Assembly: GCF_001913155.1 (NCBI RefSeq)
Contig: NZ_CP018760.1
Location: forward strand, 3,720,001 to 3,784,000
DNA length: 64,000 bases
Source of the DNA: Maribacter hydrothermalis
Lineage (GTDB): Bacteria; Bacteroidota; Bacteroidia; Flavobacteriales; Flavobacteriaceae
Direction: 5' to 3'
Shown here: piece by piece, positions 54,240 through 62,201 of the stretch
Layout of the letters: each line of letters starts with the position of its first letter
How positions within the stretch are numbered: the first letter of the stretch is position 1
Position numbers and translations under genes: made by a program
The notes under the pieces: generated by a model
Told to the model about the DNA's origin: nothing
The model's input: only the letters and a program-made list of their open reading frames with translations
Databases searched by the model: none

Positions 54240-55572
54240 ATTTTTTTGTTAGAAATAAAAATTCTTTATGGTCGTTAAAATCGGTTTTTCCTGTGTTGAA
54301 ATATGTATGTGATTGCTCAAAAGTTTTAGTTTCTCCAACATTATTAAGTATTTCCGTTATTTCTTCGAGCGTAATTTTGTTTTTGGAAGATTTACTTTTT
54401 GATTTATATGTGTTATTGTAAGAAACAGCTAAATATTTTACATCCAAATTTTCTACTAAATCCTTAAAAGTGTCTTTTGCTTGAACAGTACAATATTTGC
54501 TCATATTCTCTGGTTCAGGTTTTAATGCAACTCCGTATAATTTTGGCTTTTTCCATTGTATAAGATTTTCGTAAATATGATAAAATCTACTGTATTGTCT
54601 TGAATTATATGGTGGGTCGATATAGGCTATATCTCCTTTGATATTCCTAACTAATTCATTCGCATCTTCTTGATATATTTTTGCTCCTTTAAAATCAGAA
54701 GTTTGAATTAATTTAAAATTCAAAGGTCTTTTTGTAATTGGTTTTTTAATATATGCGTCAAAGTGACCAACAGTATTTGCAAGTTTGTCAATTGTATAAA
54801 TTAATGAAGTGAGTAAAATTGCGTATTCTCTCGAATTTAGGTCATTATTTTTTTTCTTTTTCTCAATATCTTGTCTTATGTATCCAATTTGTTTTGAAAC
54901 TTCCTTTTCATAAAATTTACCTCCGAAGTTTTTTGAAAAATAGTTTTCTCTTATAGATTTTGAGTTTAAAGTATTGTATTCATTTGCTAACTCAACAAGT
55001 TTGTTAGAATTCCATTTTAATGTACCGTAAAATGCTTGATAAGTTACATTGTTAGAGTAGAGTATGTCGTTTAGAATAACGGTTTTATATTTTTCCATTG
55101 CAGATTTTGCTACAATTGAAGTTCCAGAAAAAATGTCAATAAATGTTCCATTACCTTCTGTTTCAGATTCAATAATTTCCATTATCCAATCTGTCAATTT
55201 TGCTTTATTTCCAATATATCTGCGACTTTGTAGTTGGAACTTATCTTGATTCTTATAGTCATTGAAAAGATTTAATCCATATTTTAATTTTTGTTCTGCC
55301 AGATGAAAACCTTCAAGACCTAAATCCTCATTTTGAACTTCATAGATTATTTTGTCACTAATTAGTTGTCTAATCAAGTCATTTTCACTGTAACTATAAA
55401 ATTGAGCTAAACTTTGTACTTGTGGTTTTGTTGGAAGTCTTTTCCCTGTTTCAATTCGGCTTAATGAGGTGTAGTTAATTGAAGTTTTATCAGCAACTTC
55501 TTGTAGATGAAAACCTTTTGTTTCGCGTATTTCTTTTAAGGTATCTCCAATTGAAACTATTGTGTCCAACAT
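54229..55572 (-). CDS. HTH-controller fused to an adenine-N6 methyltransferase
   Basis: Residues about 7-65 form an XRE helix-turn-helix (GDTLKEIRETKGFHLQEVAD, KTSINYTSLSRIETGKRLPT). From residue 115 a D12-type methylase follows: FIDIFSGTSIVAKSAMEKYK (AdoMet), NDILYSNNVTYQAF and AYIDPPYNSRQYSRF (DPPY). The HTH part resembles the separate controller proteins of restriction-modification systems; here it is fused, so the enzyme may repress its own operon through the palindrome just before its start codon. First gene of the three. Confidence 0.88.
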   Translation of the reverse strand: MLDTIVSIGDTLKEIRETKGFHLQEVADKTSINYTSLSRIETGKRLPTKPQVQSLAQFYSYSENDLIRQLISDKIIYEVQNEDLGLEGFHLAEQKLKYGLNLFNDYKNQDKFQLQSRRYIGNKAKLTDWIMEIIESETEGNGTFIDIFSGTSIVAKSAMEKYKTVILNDILYSNNVTYQAFYGTLKWNSNKLVELANEYNTLNSKSIRENYFSKNFGGKFYEKEVSKQIGYIRQDIEKKKKNNDLNSREYAILLTSLIYTIDKLANTVGHFDAYIKKPITKRPLNFKLIQTSDFKGAKIYQEDANELVRNIKGDIAYIDPPYNSRQYSRFYHIYENLIQWKKPKLYGVALKPEPENMSKYCTVQAKDTFKDLVENLDVKYLAVSYNNTYKSKSKSSKNKITLEEITEILNNVGETKTFEQSHTYFNTGKTDFNDHKEFLFLTKKYDK

Positions 55573-55574
55573 AA

Positions 55575-55593
55575 TTTGACTTTTTTTGTCAAA
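55575..55593 (-). promoter_or_regulatory. palindromic operator and overlapping promoter of the R-M operon
   Basis: TTTGAC and GTCAAA are perfectly inverted around seven A/T bases, 3 bp before the ATG. A TATATTTG box (TAnnTTTG) overlaps its upstream half on the minus strand. This placement fits autorepression by the N-terminal HTH of the first gene. Confidence 0.6.
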
Positions 55594-55658
55594 TATAAAA
55601 ATATTCTTGAGAATTCAGATGTGTGCGAGGGAAAAAAGCAGCTCTTTTATTTTTTTCT

Positions 55659-55710
55659 GCGTTGGCTTTTCGCGTTGGTAAAAAAATAAATGTGCTGTTT
55701 GAGCGTTGGC
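55659..55710. repeat. GCGTTGGC repeat, copy 3 (reduced)
   Basis: GCGTTGGC, GCGTTGG and GCGTTGGC over about 50 bp, ending TGCTGTTTGAGCGTTGGC. It lies upstream of the restriction-modification operon, so the operon is flanked on both sides by this repeat inside its cassette. Confidence 0.65.
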
Positions 55711-55754
55711 GTTTTTATTTCAAATGTTCAAGTTTAGCTCGATTTCCGCATTAC

Positions 55755-55849
55755 TTACAACGGTTGGGTATATATGCAGTACCCAAAGCACGGATATTAA
55801 AATTTAACACAAACCTTAATAGGGTATTGTATATATACCTTGTTAGCAA
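55755..55849 (-). repeat. attC-like site S15 (short type)
   Basis: Left core CTTACAAC, right core GTTAGCAAC. Outer arms GGGTATATATGCAG and GGGTATTGTATATATACC pair; there is no long inner stem, and the site is about 95 bp. Confidence 0.78.
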
Positions 55850-55860
55850 CAGTTTTAATT

Positions 55861-56085
55861 ATGAAATTTGATTTAACAAAAGTAGAATTTGACCAAGACG
55901 ATTTAAACACTTTACACGATGTGATTTTTAACGCATTAGATAAGGAAGATTTAACAAACGAACAGATTATGGAATACTGGAATATGTTTCCAGAACATAT
56001 AAAGTTAGATGCGTTAAAATGGGGTGTGAGTGATACACCTACAAGAGATAAAATCTATGTTTGGCTTCAAGAAAATTGTTGCTAA
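55861..56085 (+). CDS. cassette C16: small acidic protein on the opposite strand (74 aa)
   Basis: The ATG gives MKFDLTKVEFDQDDLNTLHD, 17 bases after the core GTT; the stop TAA is formed by the other core (TGCTAAC). The frame thus fills the cassette exactly, but reads against all other cassette genes. The protein is acidic and helical (LTNEQIMEYWNMFPEHIKLD, ALKWGVSDTPTRDKIYVWLQ) and ends in two Cys. No family known. Cassette ends TTAGCAAC/GTTGCTAA match. Confidence 0.7.
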   Translation: MKFDLTKVEFDQDDLNTLHDVIFNALDKEDLTNEQIMEYWNMFPEHIKLDALKWGVSDTPTRDKIYVWLQENCC

Positions 56086-56217
56086 CGTTTTGCTGCTTTG
56101 CATCAGTGGCTTGTGATTTAAGACTGACCATAACAAATATAGACAAAATTTCGATTCGTAGAGGTTTTTCCGAAGGAAAAACCAAGCCCAAGCCATTGTG
56201 CAAAACAGTTGTTAGGC
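56082..56217 (-). repeat. attC-like site S16 (GNA-loop type)
   Basis: Left core GCTAAC, right core GTTAGGC, which is the classical GTTRRRY integron core. Arms GTTTTGCTGCTTTGCATCAG and GCCATTGTGCAAAACAGTTG; inner hairpin GGTTTTTCC-GAA-GGAAAAACC. Confidence 0.87.
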
Positions 56218-56226
56218 GACGTTTTT

Positions 56227-56916
56227 TTATTCATACATTATATTTTCTAATTCGCTTTTTTGTCCTTTGTAAATTTTAAAGAAATCATTCGGATTGTTAG
56301 CGATAAGTTTAACCATTCTTTCGTGGTCGTGGTTTAATCTATATACTTTTCCTTTTTTGTCTATTGCAATATAATTTCCGTCTTCCATATCTAAAATAGT
56401 ATAGTAAAGATTTTCTTGGAATTCAATTTCAAACGTGTAGTCTAATTCTAAAAGTTCAATTTGTTCCTTAGTCAACGATTTTAATATTTTTTCCGCTGTC
56501 TTTTGGTCAGGGTTTTCAATTTCGAGATGTTCAAGTTCTATTTTGCCTTTTTGGATTTTGTCTAAGTTAAATGTAATATGAAAATACTCTGGATTGTCAA
56601 TTTCAATTTTCGTTAATCCGTCAGATTGATAGTATAATTTAATAGGTTGATAAATGTTTTCTTTTTTGTTCCAAACAGAAATTCCAATTAGATTAAAGCA
56701 GGTTTTATGGTTTCTGTGAATAATTTCAAATTGTTTTGGATTGTAACCGCGAGAAATATAAATTCCATTCGGTTTGTGCATAAAACTAATTCCGTAAATT
56801 TTAGAAAGTTCAATTGCTGTCTTAATTTGGGGCATTACAGTTTCTAACAATTCAGCCACTTTTAGTCCGAATTGTTCGATATGTTTCTTTTTTGTTTTTC
56901 TTTTGAAGATGTTCAT
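56227..56916 (-). CDS. cassette C17: hypothetical protein (229 aa)
   Basis: A cytoplasmic protein with basic N-terminus (MNIFKRKTKKKHIEQFGLKV), a beta-rich middle (GISVWNKKENIYQPIKLYYQ) and a C-terminal segment DMEDGNYIAIDKKGKVYRLN that resembles SMI1/KNR4-type immunity domains in flow (DGN.IAID..G.VY), followed by HDHERMVKLIANNPNDFFKI. The family is not confirmed. Cassette start TTAGGC and end GCCTAA match over six bases. Confidence 0.6.
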   Translation of the reverse strand: MNIFKRKTKKKHIEQFGLKVAELLETVMPQIKTAIELSKIYGISFMHKPNGIYISRGYNPKQFEIIHRNHKTCFNLIGISVWNKKENIYQPIKLYYQSDGLTKIEIDNPEYFHITFNLDKIQKGKIELEHLEIENPDQKTAEKILKSLTKEQIELLELDYTFEIEFQENLYYTILDMEDGNYIAIDKKGKVYRLNHDHERMVKLIANNPNDFFKIYKGQKSELENIMYE

Positions 56917-56926
56917 TTAAAATGTT

Positions 56927-57058
56927 GCCTAACGGTTAGTATATGAAAAGTAGGCGATTTTGAAGCACTAAACTTTCAGTTAAGTACAAAGCTTGATAAG
57001 AGCTAAAAGCCTTGAATTTATTACTGTTTCGCCTATTTTTTATATACATTGTTACCTG
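56927..57058 (-). repeat. attC-like site S17
   Basis: Left core TGCCTAAC (classical RYYYAAC), right core GTTACCTGC. Arms GGTTAGTATATGAAAAGTAG and CTATTTTTTATATACATTG; no clear inner perfect stem. Confidence 0.8.
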
Positions 57059-59313
57059 CTTTTTATTTCTAAATATTTTCGTAGATATTCTGCTGTCGCT
57101 GAATTTTTATGATTCAATAGCTTTTCTACAGTTCCCTCAAAAATAATTTCTCCTCCATATTTTCCTGCTCCCTCTCCAACATCAATAATCCAATCCGCTT
57201 TTGAAATAATATCTAAATTATGCTCAATGACAATAATCGTATTATTTTGGTTTACAAGTTTGTTCAAAATCGACATTAGCTTTTTAGTATCGAATGGATG
57301 CAGTCCTGTACTCGGCTCGTCCAAAACAATTAGATTATCTTCATTGTCAATCTCCTTTGTTAGTTTTAGTCGCTGTCTTTCTCCACCCGAAAAACCGCTT
57401 AATCGTTGACCTAATTTTAAATAGTCCAACCCTAAGTCGATTAATAAATCAAAATCGGTCGCAAAATCATTTTGGTCAAAAAACGACCTTGCCTCCAAAG
57501 TGGTTAAATCTAATACCTCTACAATATTCTTATTTCGGTAGGTATATTTTAAAACCTGTGGTTTAAATCCACTTCCGCCACATACTTCGCAAGGTGCCTC
57601 TATATCGTCCATAAAAGCTAAATCTATCTTTTCTACTCCAAGACCTTTGCAATTTTCGCAACCTCCCTCACTATTACTGCTAAAAAGTTTAATACTAACA
57701 TCATTTGCTTTTGAAAACAAGCGCCTTATTTTGTCCGAGACACCTAAATAGGTCAATAAATTAGACTTTGAACTACCTCTAATCTGCGACTGGTCAATTA
57801 TCTTCGCTTTAGGAAATTGTTTTGGCAACACTTTACTAATAAGGGTGCTTTTGCCTGAACCTGCAACGCCTGTAACTACGGTCAGAACATTTTTTGGAAT
57901 TTCTACTGAAACATTTTTAAGATTATATAAATCGGCATCGGTAATTTTTATCGTAGCACTAAACTCTCTTGGATTTTTGTTGATTTGTCTTGAAAGGGAA
58001 AAATATTGTCCTGTTTTTCCTTTGGATTTTTTCAAATTTTCAAAATTGCCTTGGTAAACAATTTCGCCACCGTTTACACCTGAAAGTGGACCTAAATCCA
58101 CAACATGGTCAGCCAATTTAATCAAGTCTGGGTCGTGTTCTACGATTAAGACTGTGTTGCCTTTTGCCTTTATTTGTTTTATGATTTTTGAGATATTGTC
58201 CAAATCTTTTGGATGAAGTCCAATACTCGGTTCATCGAATATGTACAGTAAATCTTCCAAGCTGTTCCCAAGATGTTTTACCATCTTAATCCGTTGCGAT
58301 TCGCCACCTGAAAGGGTAGTGGTAACTCTATCTAATGTAAGGTACTGAAGACCAATGGTAACTAAATTTTGAAGTTTTTTTGTCAGTTCGTTGATAACGG
58401 TTTCATACGTGTCGGATGAAATTGTTTGGATAAACGACAATAGGTCATCAATCGAAAGTGAAGTACAATCAGCAATGGCCTTGCCATTGATTTTACAGGA
58501 CAGAATTTTGCCGTTCAGCCTTTTGCCTGAACATTCAGGACAAACTTCTGTCGAAATAATTTTGCGTAACTCCTTTTTTCGTAGTTTTTCTTCTTTTGAG
58601 TTCTTATTTAGGAAATCCCTTTGAATTCGAGGTAAAACGCCTAAATATTGCATCGTCTTTCCCCAATCTTTTGAAGGGTTCTTTGGTTTATGTTCTTCCG
58701 AGTGAAGCAACAAGTTCCATTCTTCTTCTGTATAGTCTTTCAACTTTTTATCGTTGTCAAAATAACCTGAATTTACATATCTTAACCAACGATAACCATT
58801 GGGTTGAAAGGTTGGAAACTGTATCGCTCCCTCATTCAATGATTTGGTTCTGTCGAACAATGTGTTCGTGTCGATACTGGTAACATAACCCAAACCATTG
58901 CAAGTCGAACACATTCCTTGTGGATGGTTGAAAGAGAATACATTTGAATAACCAACAAAAGGTTTGCCTACTCTCGAAAAAAGTAGTCGTAATGTAGCAT
59001 AAATGTCTGTCGATGTGCCAACTGTAGAACGAGCGTTTCCACCCAAACGTTTTTGGTTGATGATGACTGGTACGTTGAGATGTTCGATTTTATCAACGTC
59101 AGCTACTCCAAAACGCATTAAGCGATTTCTTACAAAGCTGTTTTGGGTTTCGTTGATTTGGCGTTGAGCCTCTGCTCCAATGGTTTCAAAAACCAAGGAA
59201 GATTTTCCTGAACCTGAAACGCCTGTAAAGACGGTTATTTTGTTCTTTGGTATTTCTAAAGATAGGTTCTTTAGGTTGTTTTGTCTTGCTCCGTATATTT
59301 TTATTTTCTTCAT
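57052..59313 (-). CDS. cassette C18: short UvrA-like ABC ATPase
   Basis: A UvrA-family protein of 753 aa, about 200 shorter than housekeeping UvrA. First ATPase: Walker A FTGVSGSGKSSLVFETIG, signature LSGGESQRIKMVKHLG, with Cys pairs CSTCNGLGYV and CPECSGKRL. Second: VVTGVAGSGKSTLISKVL, CENCKGLGVEKID and CEVCGGSGFKP, then FSGGERQRLKLTKEID and LIVLDEPSTGLHP. This is the UvrA2/drug-resistance-like branch. Its stop TAA lies in the site core (AGGTAAC). Role may be repair or tolerance of a DNA-binding drug. Confidence 0.9.
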   Translation of the reverse strand: MKKIKIYGARQNNLKNLSLEIPKNKITVFTGVSGSGKSSLVFETIGAEAQRQINETQNSFVRNRLMRFGVADVDKIEHLNVPVIINQKRLGGNARSTVGTSTDIYATLRLLFSRVGKPFVGYSNVFSFNHPQGMCSTCNGLGYVTSIDTNTLFDRTKSLNEGAIQFPTFQPNGYRWLRYVNSGYFDNDKKLKDYTEEEWNLLLHSEEHKPKNPSKDWGKTMQYLGVLPRIQRDFLNKNSKEEKLRKKELRKIISTEVCPECSGKRLNGKILSCKINGKAIADCTSLSIDDLLSFIQTISSDTYETVINELTKKLQNLVTIGLQYLTLDRVTTTLSGGESQRIKMVKHLGNSLEDLLYIFDEPSIGLHPKDLDNISKIIKQIKAKGNTVLIVEHDPDLIKLADHVVDLGPLSGVNGGEIVYQGNFENLKKSKGKTGQYFSLSRQINKNPREFSATIKITDADLYNLKNVSVEIPKNVLTVVTGVAGSGKSTLISKVLPKQFPKAKIIDQSQIRGSSKSNLLTYLGVSDKIRRLFSKANDVSIKLFSSNSEGGCENCKGLGVEKIDLAFMDDIEAPCEVCGGSGFKPQVLKYTYRNKNIVEVLDLTTLEARSFFDQNDFATDFDLLIDLGLDYLKLGQRLSGFSGGERQRLKLTKEIDNEDNLIVLDEPSTGLHPFDTKKLMSILNKLVNQNNTIIVIEHNLDIISKADWIIDVGEGAGKYGGEIIFEGTVEKLLNHKNSATAEYLRKYLEIKSR

Positions 59314-59361
59314 TAAATTCCCTATGGTTGAATGGAAGCAATGTCGTTTGTTTTAAATTGC

Positions 59362-59494
59362 AGGTAACGTGTTCGTGTATGATTAGTTGCGTGGTTAAGC
59401 ACTAAATTTAGCAAATAAAAACCGAATAGAAAATCCGCAAGGATTTTCGTAAGCAAGCCAGAATCAAGCAATTAATTATACACGGTGTTAGCGG
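59362..59494 (-). repeat. attC-like site S18 (common type)
   Basis: Left core AGGTAAC, right core GTTAGCGG. Inner hairpin GAAAATCCGCAAGGATTTTC with the standard GCAAATAAAAACCGAATA before it. Confidence 0.88.
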
Positions 59495-59515
59495 TTCGGG
59501 CTTTCTCTGTTCATA

Positions 59516-60235
59516 TTATTTGCTTATTTTTTGTCCGTTTAAACCTGTCGCACAACCATAAAAATAAGAAACATACTTTGTTTTTAATCCTTGGTTAGCA
59601 AATATTTCAGTCGCATCTTTTGCATTTTCAAATTTGTCAGTGTATTTCCAAAGCATTTTATATTCTTCTGGATTTCCAAGTAAAATTTTTCCTAAAATTG
59701 GAATAATCTTTCCTAAATAAAAGCCGTAAAAAAATTTTAAAACATTATTGTTCGGTTTTGAGACCTCTATAAATGAAAATTGTCCGCCTATTTTTAAAAT
59801 TCGTTTTGTTTCTAATGCCAAAATATTCAATTGCTCAAGGTTAAAAGTTTTAAGACCAAACGCACAAGTTACAAAGTCAAAATGATTGCTTGGAAGTTCG
59901 TTTTGTAATATATCCTGCTGCAAAACTGTTATTTGTTCCTTGAACTTCTCTTTATTTTTCTGTTTGGCATATTTCAACATACCTTCAGAGAAATCAAGAA
60001 CTGTCAAATTTGAATTTGGAAACTTATGTTTAGTTGCTTGCCACGTTTCGCCCATTCCTGTCAGCAAGTCTATTATTTTAACATTTTGATTTGTAGGTTT
60101 AAATGAATTTAAAAATTGTGTTCGCCAACGAATCGAAAAACCAAATGAAGTTATATAATTCATTCGTTCATACGAACTGCTCATTCTGTTGAAAAGCCCT
60201 TTTACATATTCCGGACTATAAATATTACTTTCCAT
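59516..60235 (-). CDS. cassette C19, second gene: UbiE-like class I methyltransferase
   Basis: A SAM-dependent methyltransferase of 239 residues close in style to UbiE/Coq5: YVKGLFNRMSSSYERMNYIT at the start, AdoMet motif IIDLLTGMGETWQATKHKFP, LTVLDFSEGMLKYAKQKNKE, and DFVTCAFGLKTFNLEQLNIL. Some family positions are altered, so it may act on a substrate other than the quinone ring. It overlaps the upstream SRPBCC gene by 11 bp; the pair is one operon within the cassette. Confidence 0.85.
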   Translation of the reverse strand: MESNIYSPEYVKGLFNRMSSSYERMNYITSFGFSIRWRTQFLNSFKPTNQNVKIIDLLTGMGETWQATKHKFPNSNLTVLDFSEGMLKYAKQKNKEKFKEQITVLQQDILQNELPSNHFDFVTCAFGLKTFNLEQLNILALETKRILKIGGQFSFIEVSKPNNNVLKFFYGFYLGKIIPILGKILLGNPEEYKMLWKYTDKFENAKDATEIFANQGLKTKYVSYFYGCATGLNGQKISK

Positions 60236-60704
60236 TCAGAACTAATTTCCATTTGTCTGTTTCAGCGAATTCTTTAATTACATTATTTCTATCAATGAGT
60301 AATTTCTGCAAGTAGTTTGTCAATATTAATTTGTCAAGTAATTTTCCAAGTAATCCAAATGGTGAATAAAATTCAAAAATATCTGTCATAATTACTCTCT
60401 CTTCAAATTGCTCAAATTTATGTTCGTGACGAATTGATTTGAATATTCCTTTTAATTGTTCATCAACAAAATAATATGGTCTTTCATAGACTGTGATTTT
60501 TGAAGTTAATTTTTGTTTGATGCCAAAATGAGTTGCTTGCCAAGTTACATATTCGTTCAATCCTATAAGTCCTGAAACTTTACCTTCAATTGCTTCTTCG
60601 TTCGTCTTTTCTGTTGAAATTTTGTGAAGGTCAATGCTTCTTGCCAAGTCAAAACAAATGTCAATTTTTGAATTAATTTCAGTTATAAGTTCGATTTTTG
60701 GCAT
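60225..60704 (-). CDS. cassette C19, first gene: SRPBCC-family protein
   Basis: Starting at MPKIELITEINSKIDICFDL gives 159 residues; the longer upstream frame runs through the cassette boundary. The fold pattern is SRPBCC (START-like): IELITEINSKIDICFDLARS, the long strand region HFGIKQKLTSKITVYERPYY and the final helix ending NYLQKLLIDRNNVIKEFAET. Such proteins bind small hydrophobic ligands. Together with the overlapping methyltransferase it may modify a lipid or quinone-like compound. Confidence 0.78.
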   Translation of the reverse strand: MPKIELITEINSKIDICFDLARSIDLHKISTEKTNEEAIEGKVSGLIGLNEYVTWQATHFGIKQKLTSKITVYERPYYFVDEQLKGIFKSIRHEHKFEQFEERVIMTDIFEFYSPFGLLGKLLDKLILTNYLQKLLIDRNNVIKEFAETDKWKLVLNGK

Positions 60705-60754
60705 TAATTTTTTTCGTCTTTTAAATGTTTGTCGGAGGTCGTTTTTTGCCTGAC

Positions 60755-60887
60755 CGCTAACGGTAAGTGTATGAAATGGGCGAGTTTGCGTCCGAGGATT
60801 TTCCGCAGGAAAATCGGAAGGTGGCAAACGCACATTTACACTTGATTAGGGACTAAAGTAAGCATTTTTTATACACTATGTTGGCAA
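60755..60887 (-). repeat. attC-like site S19 (GNA-loop type)
   Basis: Left core CCGCTAAC, right core GTTGGCAAC. Inner hairpin GATTTTCC-GCA-GGAAAATC; arms AAGTGTATGAAATGGGC and GCATTTTTTATACACTATG. Confidence 0.85.
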
Positions 60888-61091
60888 CCGTTTATTTTTT
60901 AAAAACCAGACGGTTGGATTGGGTATGAAGCCAGTCGGTAGTTTAAAATCGATTTTTTAGTTTTATTAAAGCGACAGAATTGAGCGCAACAGTGGTAAAT
61001 CGGAAGTGCGTTATGTTCCGTAACAGTGATAAATCGGAAGAATAGAGTGAGATCTTTTTTTAGAAATTTTTGCGGTACAGCAATGGTTGCC
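60888..61091 (-). other. cassette C20: about 200 bp, no convincing gene
   Basis: Bounded by matching ends (TTGGCAACC at the start, GGTTGCCAA at the end). On the minus strand one frame is open from the core TTG to near the other end (ending SYPIQPSGF) but it has no ATG or GTG start, so I do not call it a gene. The element TTCCGATTTAYCACTGTTRC occurs twice in direct orientation, about 30 bases apart. Confidence 0.55.
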
Positions 61092-61220
61092 AACGGTTTT
61101 GTGTATGATTTCGTTGCGTGTTTAAGCACTAAAGTTAGCAAATAAAACACAGATAGAAAGTCCGCGAGGACTTTCGTAAGAAAGCTATAACTAGCAATGA
61201 ATTATACACGGTGTTGGCAA
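61088..61220 (-). repeat. attC-like site S20 (common type)
   Basis: Left core TGCCAAC, right core GTTGGCA; inner hairpin GAAAGTCCGCGAGGACTTTC. Between the cores identical to S11, the own site of the duplicated cassette. Confidence 0.9.
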
Positions 61221-62076
61221 CTGTATTTATTTGTTTTTTAGCACCTTAGAATATTTCATGTTAAACTTAATTGTTTCTCCAATTTTCAATTTCTGACTAG
61301 GATAGTATGGTTCATTAATAACCATATTATCGTAATTGCAATCAGGATAATCAATAACTCTGTATACTAGATTATATCCGCCCTTACGTTTATTTTTCTT
61401 AGTAATTACTCCTTTGATAATACAATCAAAGTTTTCTCCATCATAAGTATATGAATATGGATTCAAAGTTGTAATGTCTGTACCATTATGTCTTTGAATT
61501 ACATTGTACGGAACTTTTATAATATCTCCTATTTTCAGTTCATTAAATTTTGTTTTAATCTGTTTCTTTCTCAATTTATCTTGTCTTCGAATTTCGTCAA
61601 GATTTGGGAAGTCTAGTTCAAACTTTCTAATGACACAAGGTTTTTCGGTTTTGAAAATTCCTTTTTGAAAAGCTTGAGAGTGCAATTCCGTTAATTTTTC
61701 AAACTCTTTTTTGCGTAGTCTGTCAACTTTTCTTGGTGACATAAAATCATATGTAGAAGCCAAAAACAGAATTATCTCTAGATTTTCACATTCTTTTGGA
61801 ACTGAAATTGTTGCCCATTCATAGCCAACTCCAGCAAAAATTAATTTATCCGTTTCTTTGGGTAATTTAATTTTGAAATAACCATTCAAGTCTGACTGTC
61901 CGATTTTGATTGTATCCTTGTCGAATATTGTTATTCCAATTGCACTTTCCAAAAATTGGTCAATAGTTTTTCCACTTAAAGTCCGTTGACCAAATGCCGA
62001 AAAAACGCATAAAAAGAATGATATGAAAAATGTTGTTTTAAATCTCAATGTTTTCGGTTTGGATATTGTTGCCAAC
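61092..62076 (-). repeat. duplicated cassette unit A, copy 2 (C21)
   Basis: Second copy of 49017-50001, moved to lie directly beside unit B. Identity covers gene and site, and nothing outside the cores. Confidence 0.92.
61227..62048 (-). CDS. cassette C21: secreted protein with carboxypeptidase-regulatory-like domain (copy 2)
   Basis: The encoded protein is identical to that of C12, including the TTG-start signal peptide FKTTFFISFFLCVFSAFG and the SDLNGYFKIKLPKE domain. As the DNA also appears identical, the copies are recent, or both are kept by recombination. In this place it lies directly beside the second copy of the five-helix membrane protein, though the first copies are 15 kb apart. 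Confidence 0.7.
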   Translation of the reverse strand: MRFKTTFFISFFLCVFSAFGQRTLSGKTIDQFLESAIGITIFDKDTIKIGQSDLNGYFKIKLPKETDKLIFAGVGYEWATISVPKECENLEIILFLASTYDFMSPRKVDRLRKKEFEKLTELHSQAFQKGIFKTEKPCVIRKFELDFPNLDEIRRQDKLRKKQIKTKFNELKIGDIIKVPYNVIQRHNGTDITTLNPYSYTYDGENFDCIIKGVITKKNKRKGGYNLVYRVIDYPDCNYDNMVINEPYYPSQKLKIGETIKFNMKYSKVLKNK

Positions 62077-62201
62077 GGTTTTGTGTATGATTAGTGGCGT
62101 GTTTAAGTAACTAATTTAGCAAATAAAAACCGAATAGAAAATCCGCGAGGATTTTCGTAAGCAAGCTCCAACTAGCCATTAATTATACACGTTGTTGCCA
62201 A
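62070..62201 (-). repeat. attC-like site S21 (common type)
   Basis: Left core TGCCAAC, right core GTTGCCAAC; inner hairpin GAAAATCCGCGAGGATTTTC. Between the cores identical to S5. Confidence 0.9.

Noticed and set aside
57052..59313. Housekeeping uvrA
   Set aside because: The protein is about 200 residues shorter than UvrA and sits alone in a cassette; it fits the UvrA2-like branch better, so no uvrA symbol is given.
60899..61150. An 83-codon frame on the minus strand
   Set aside because: It begins inside site S20 and crosses the recombination core; inside the cassette itself there is no ATG or GTG start.
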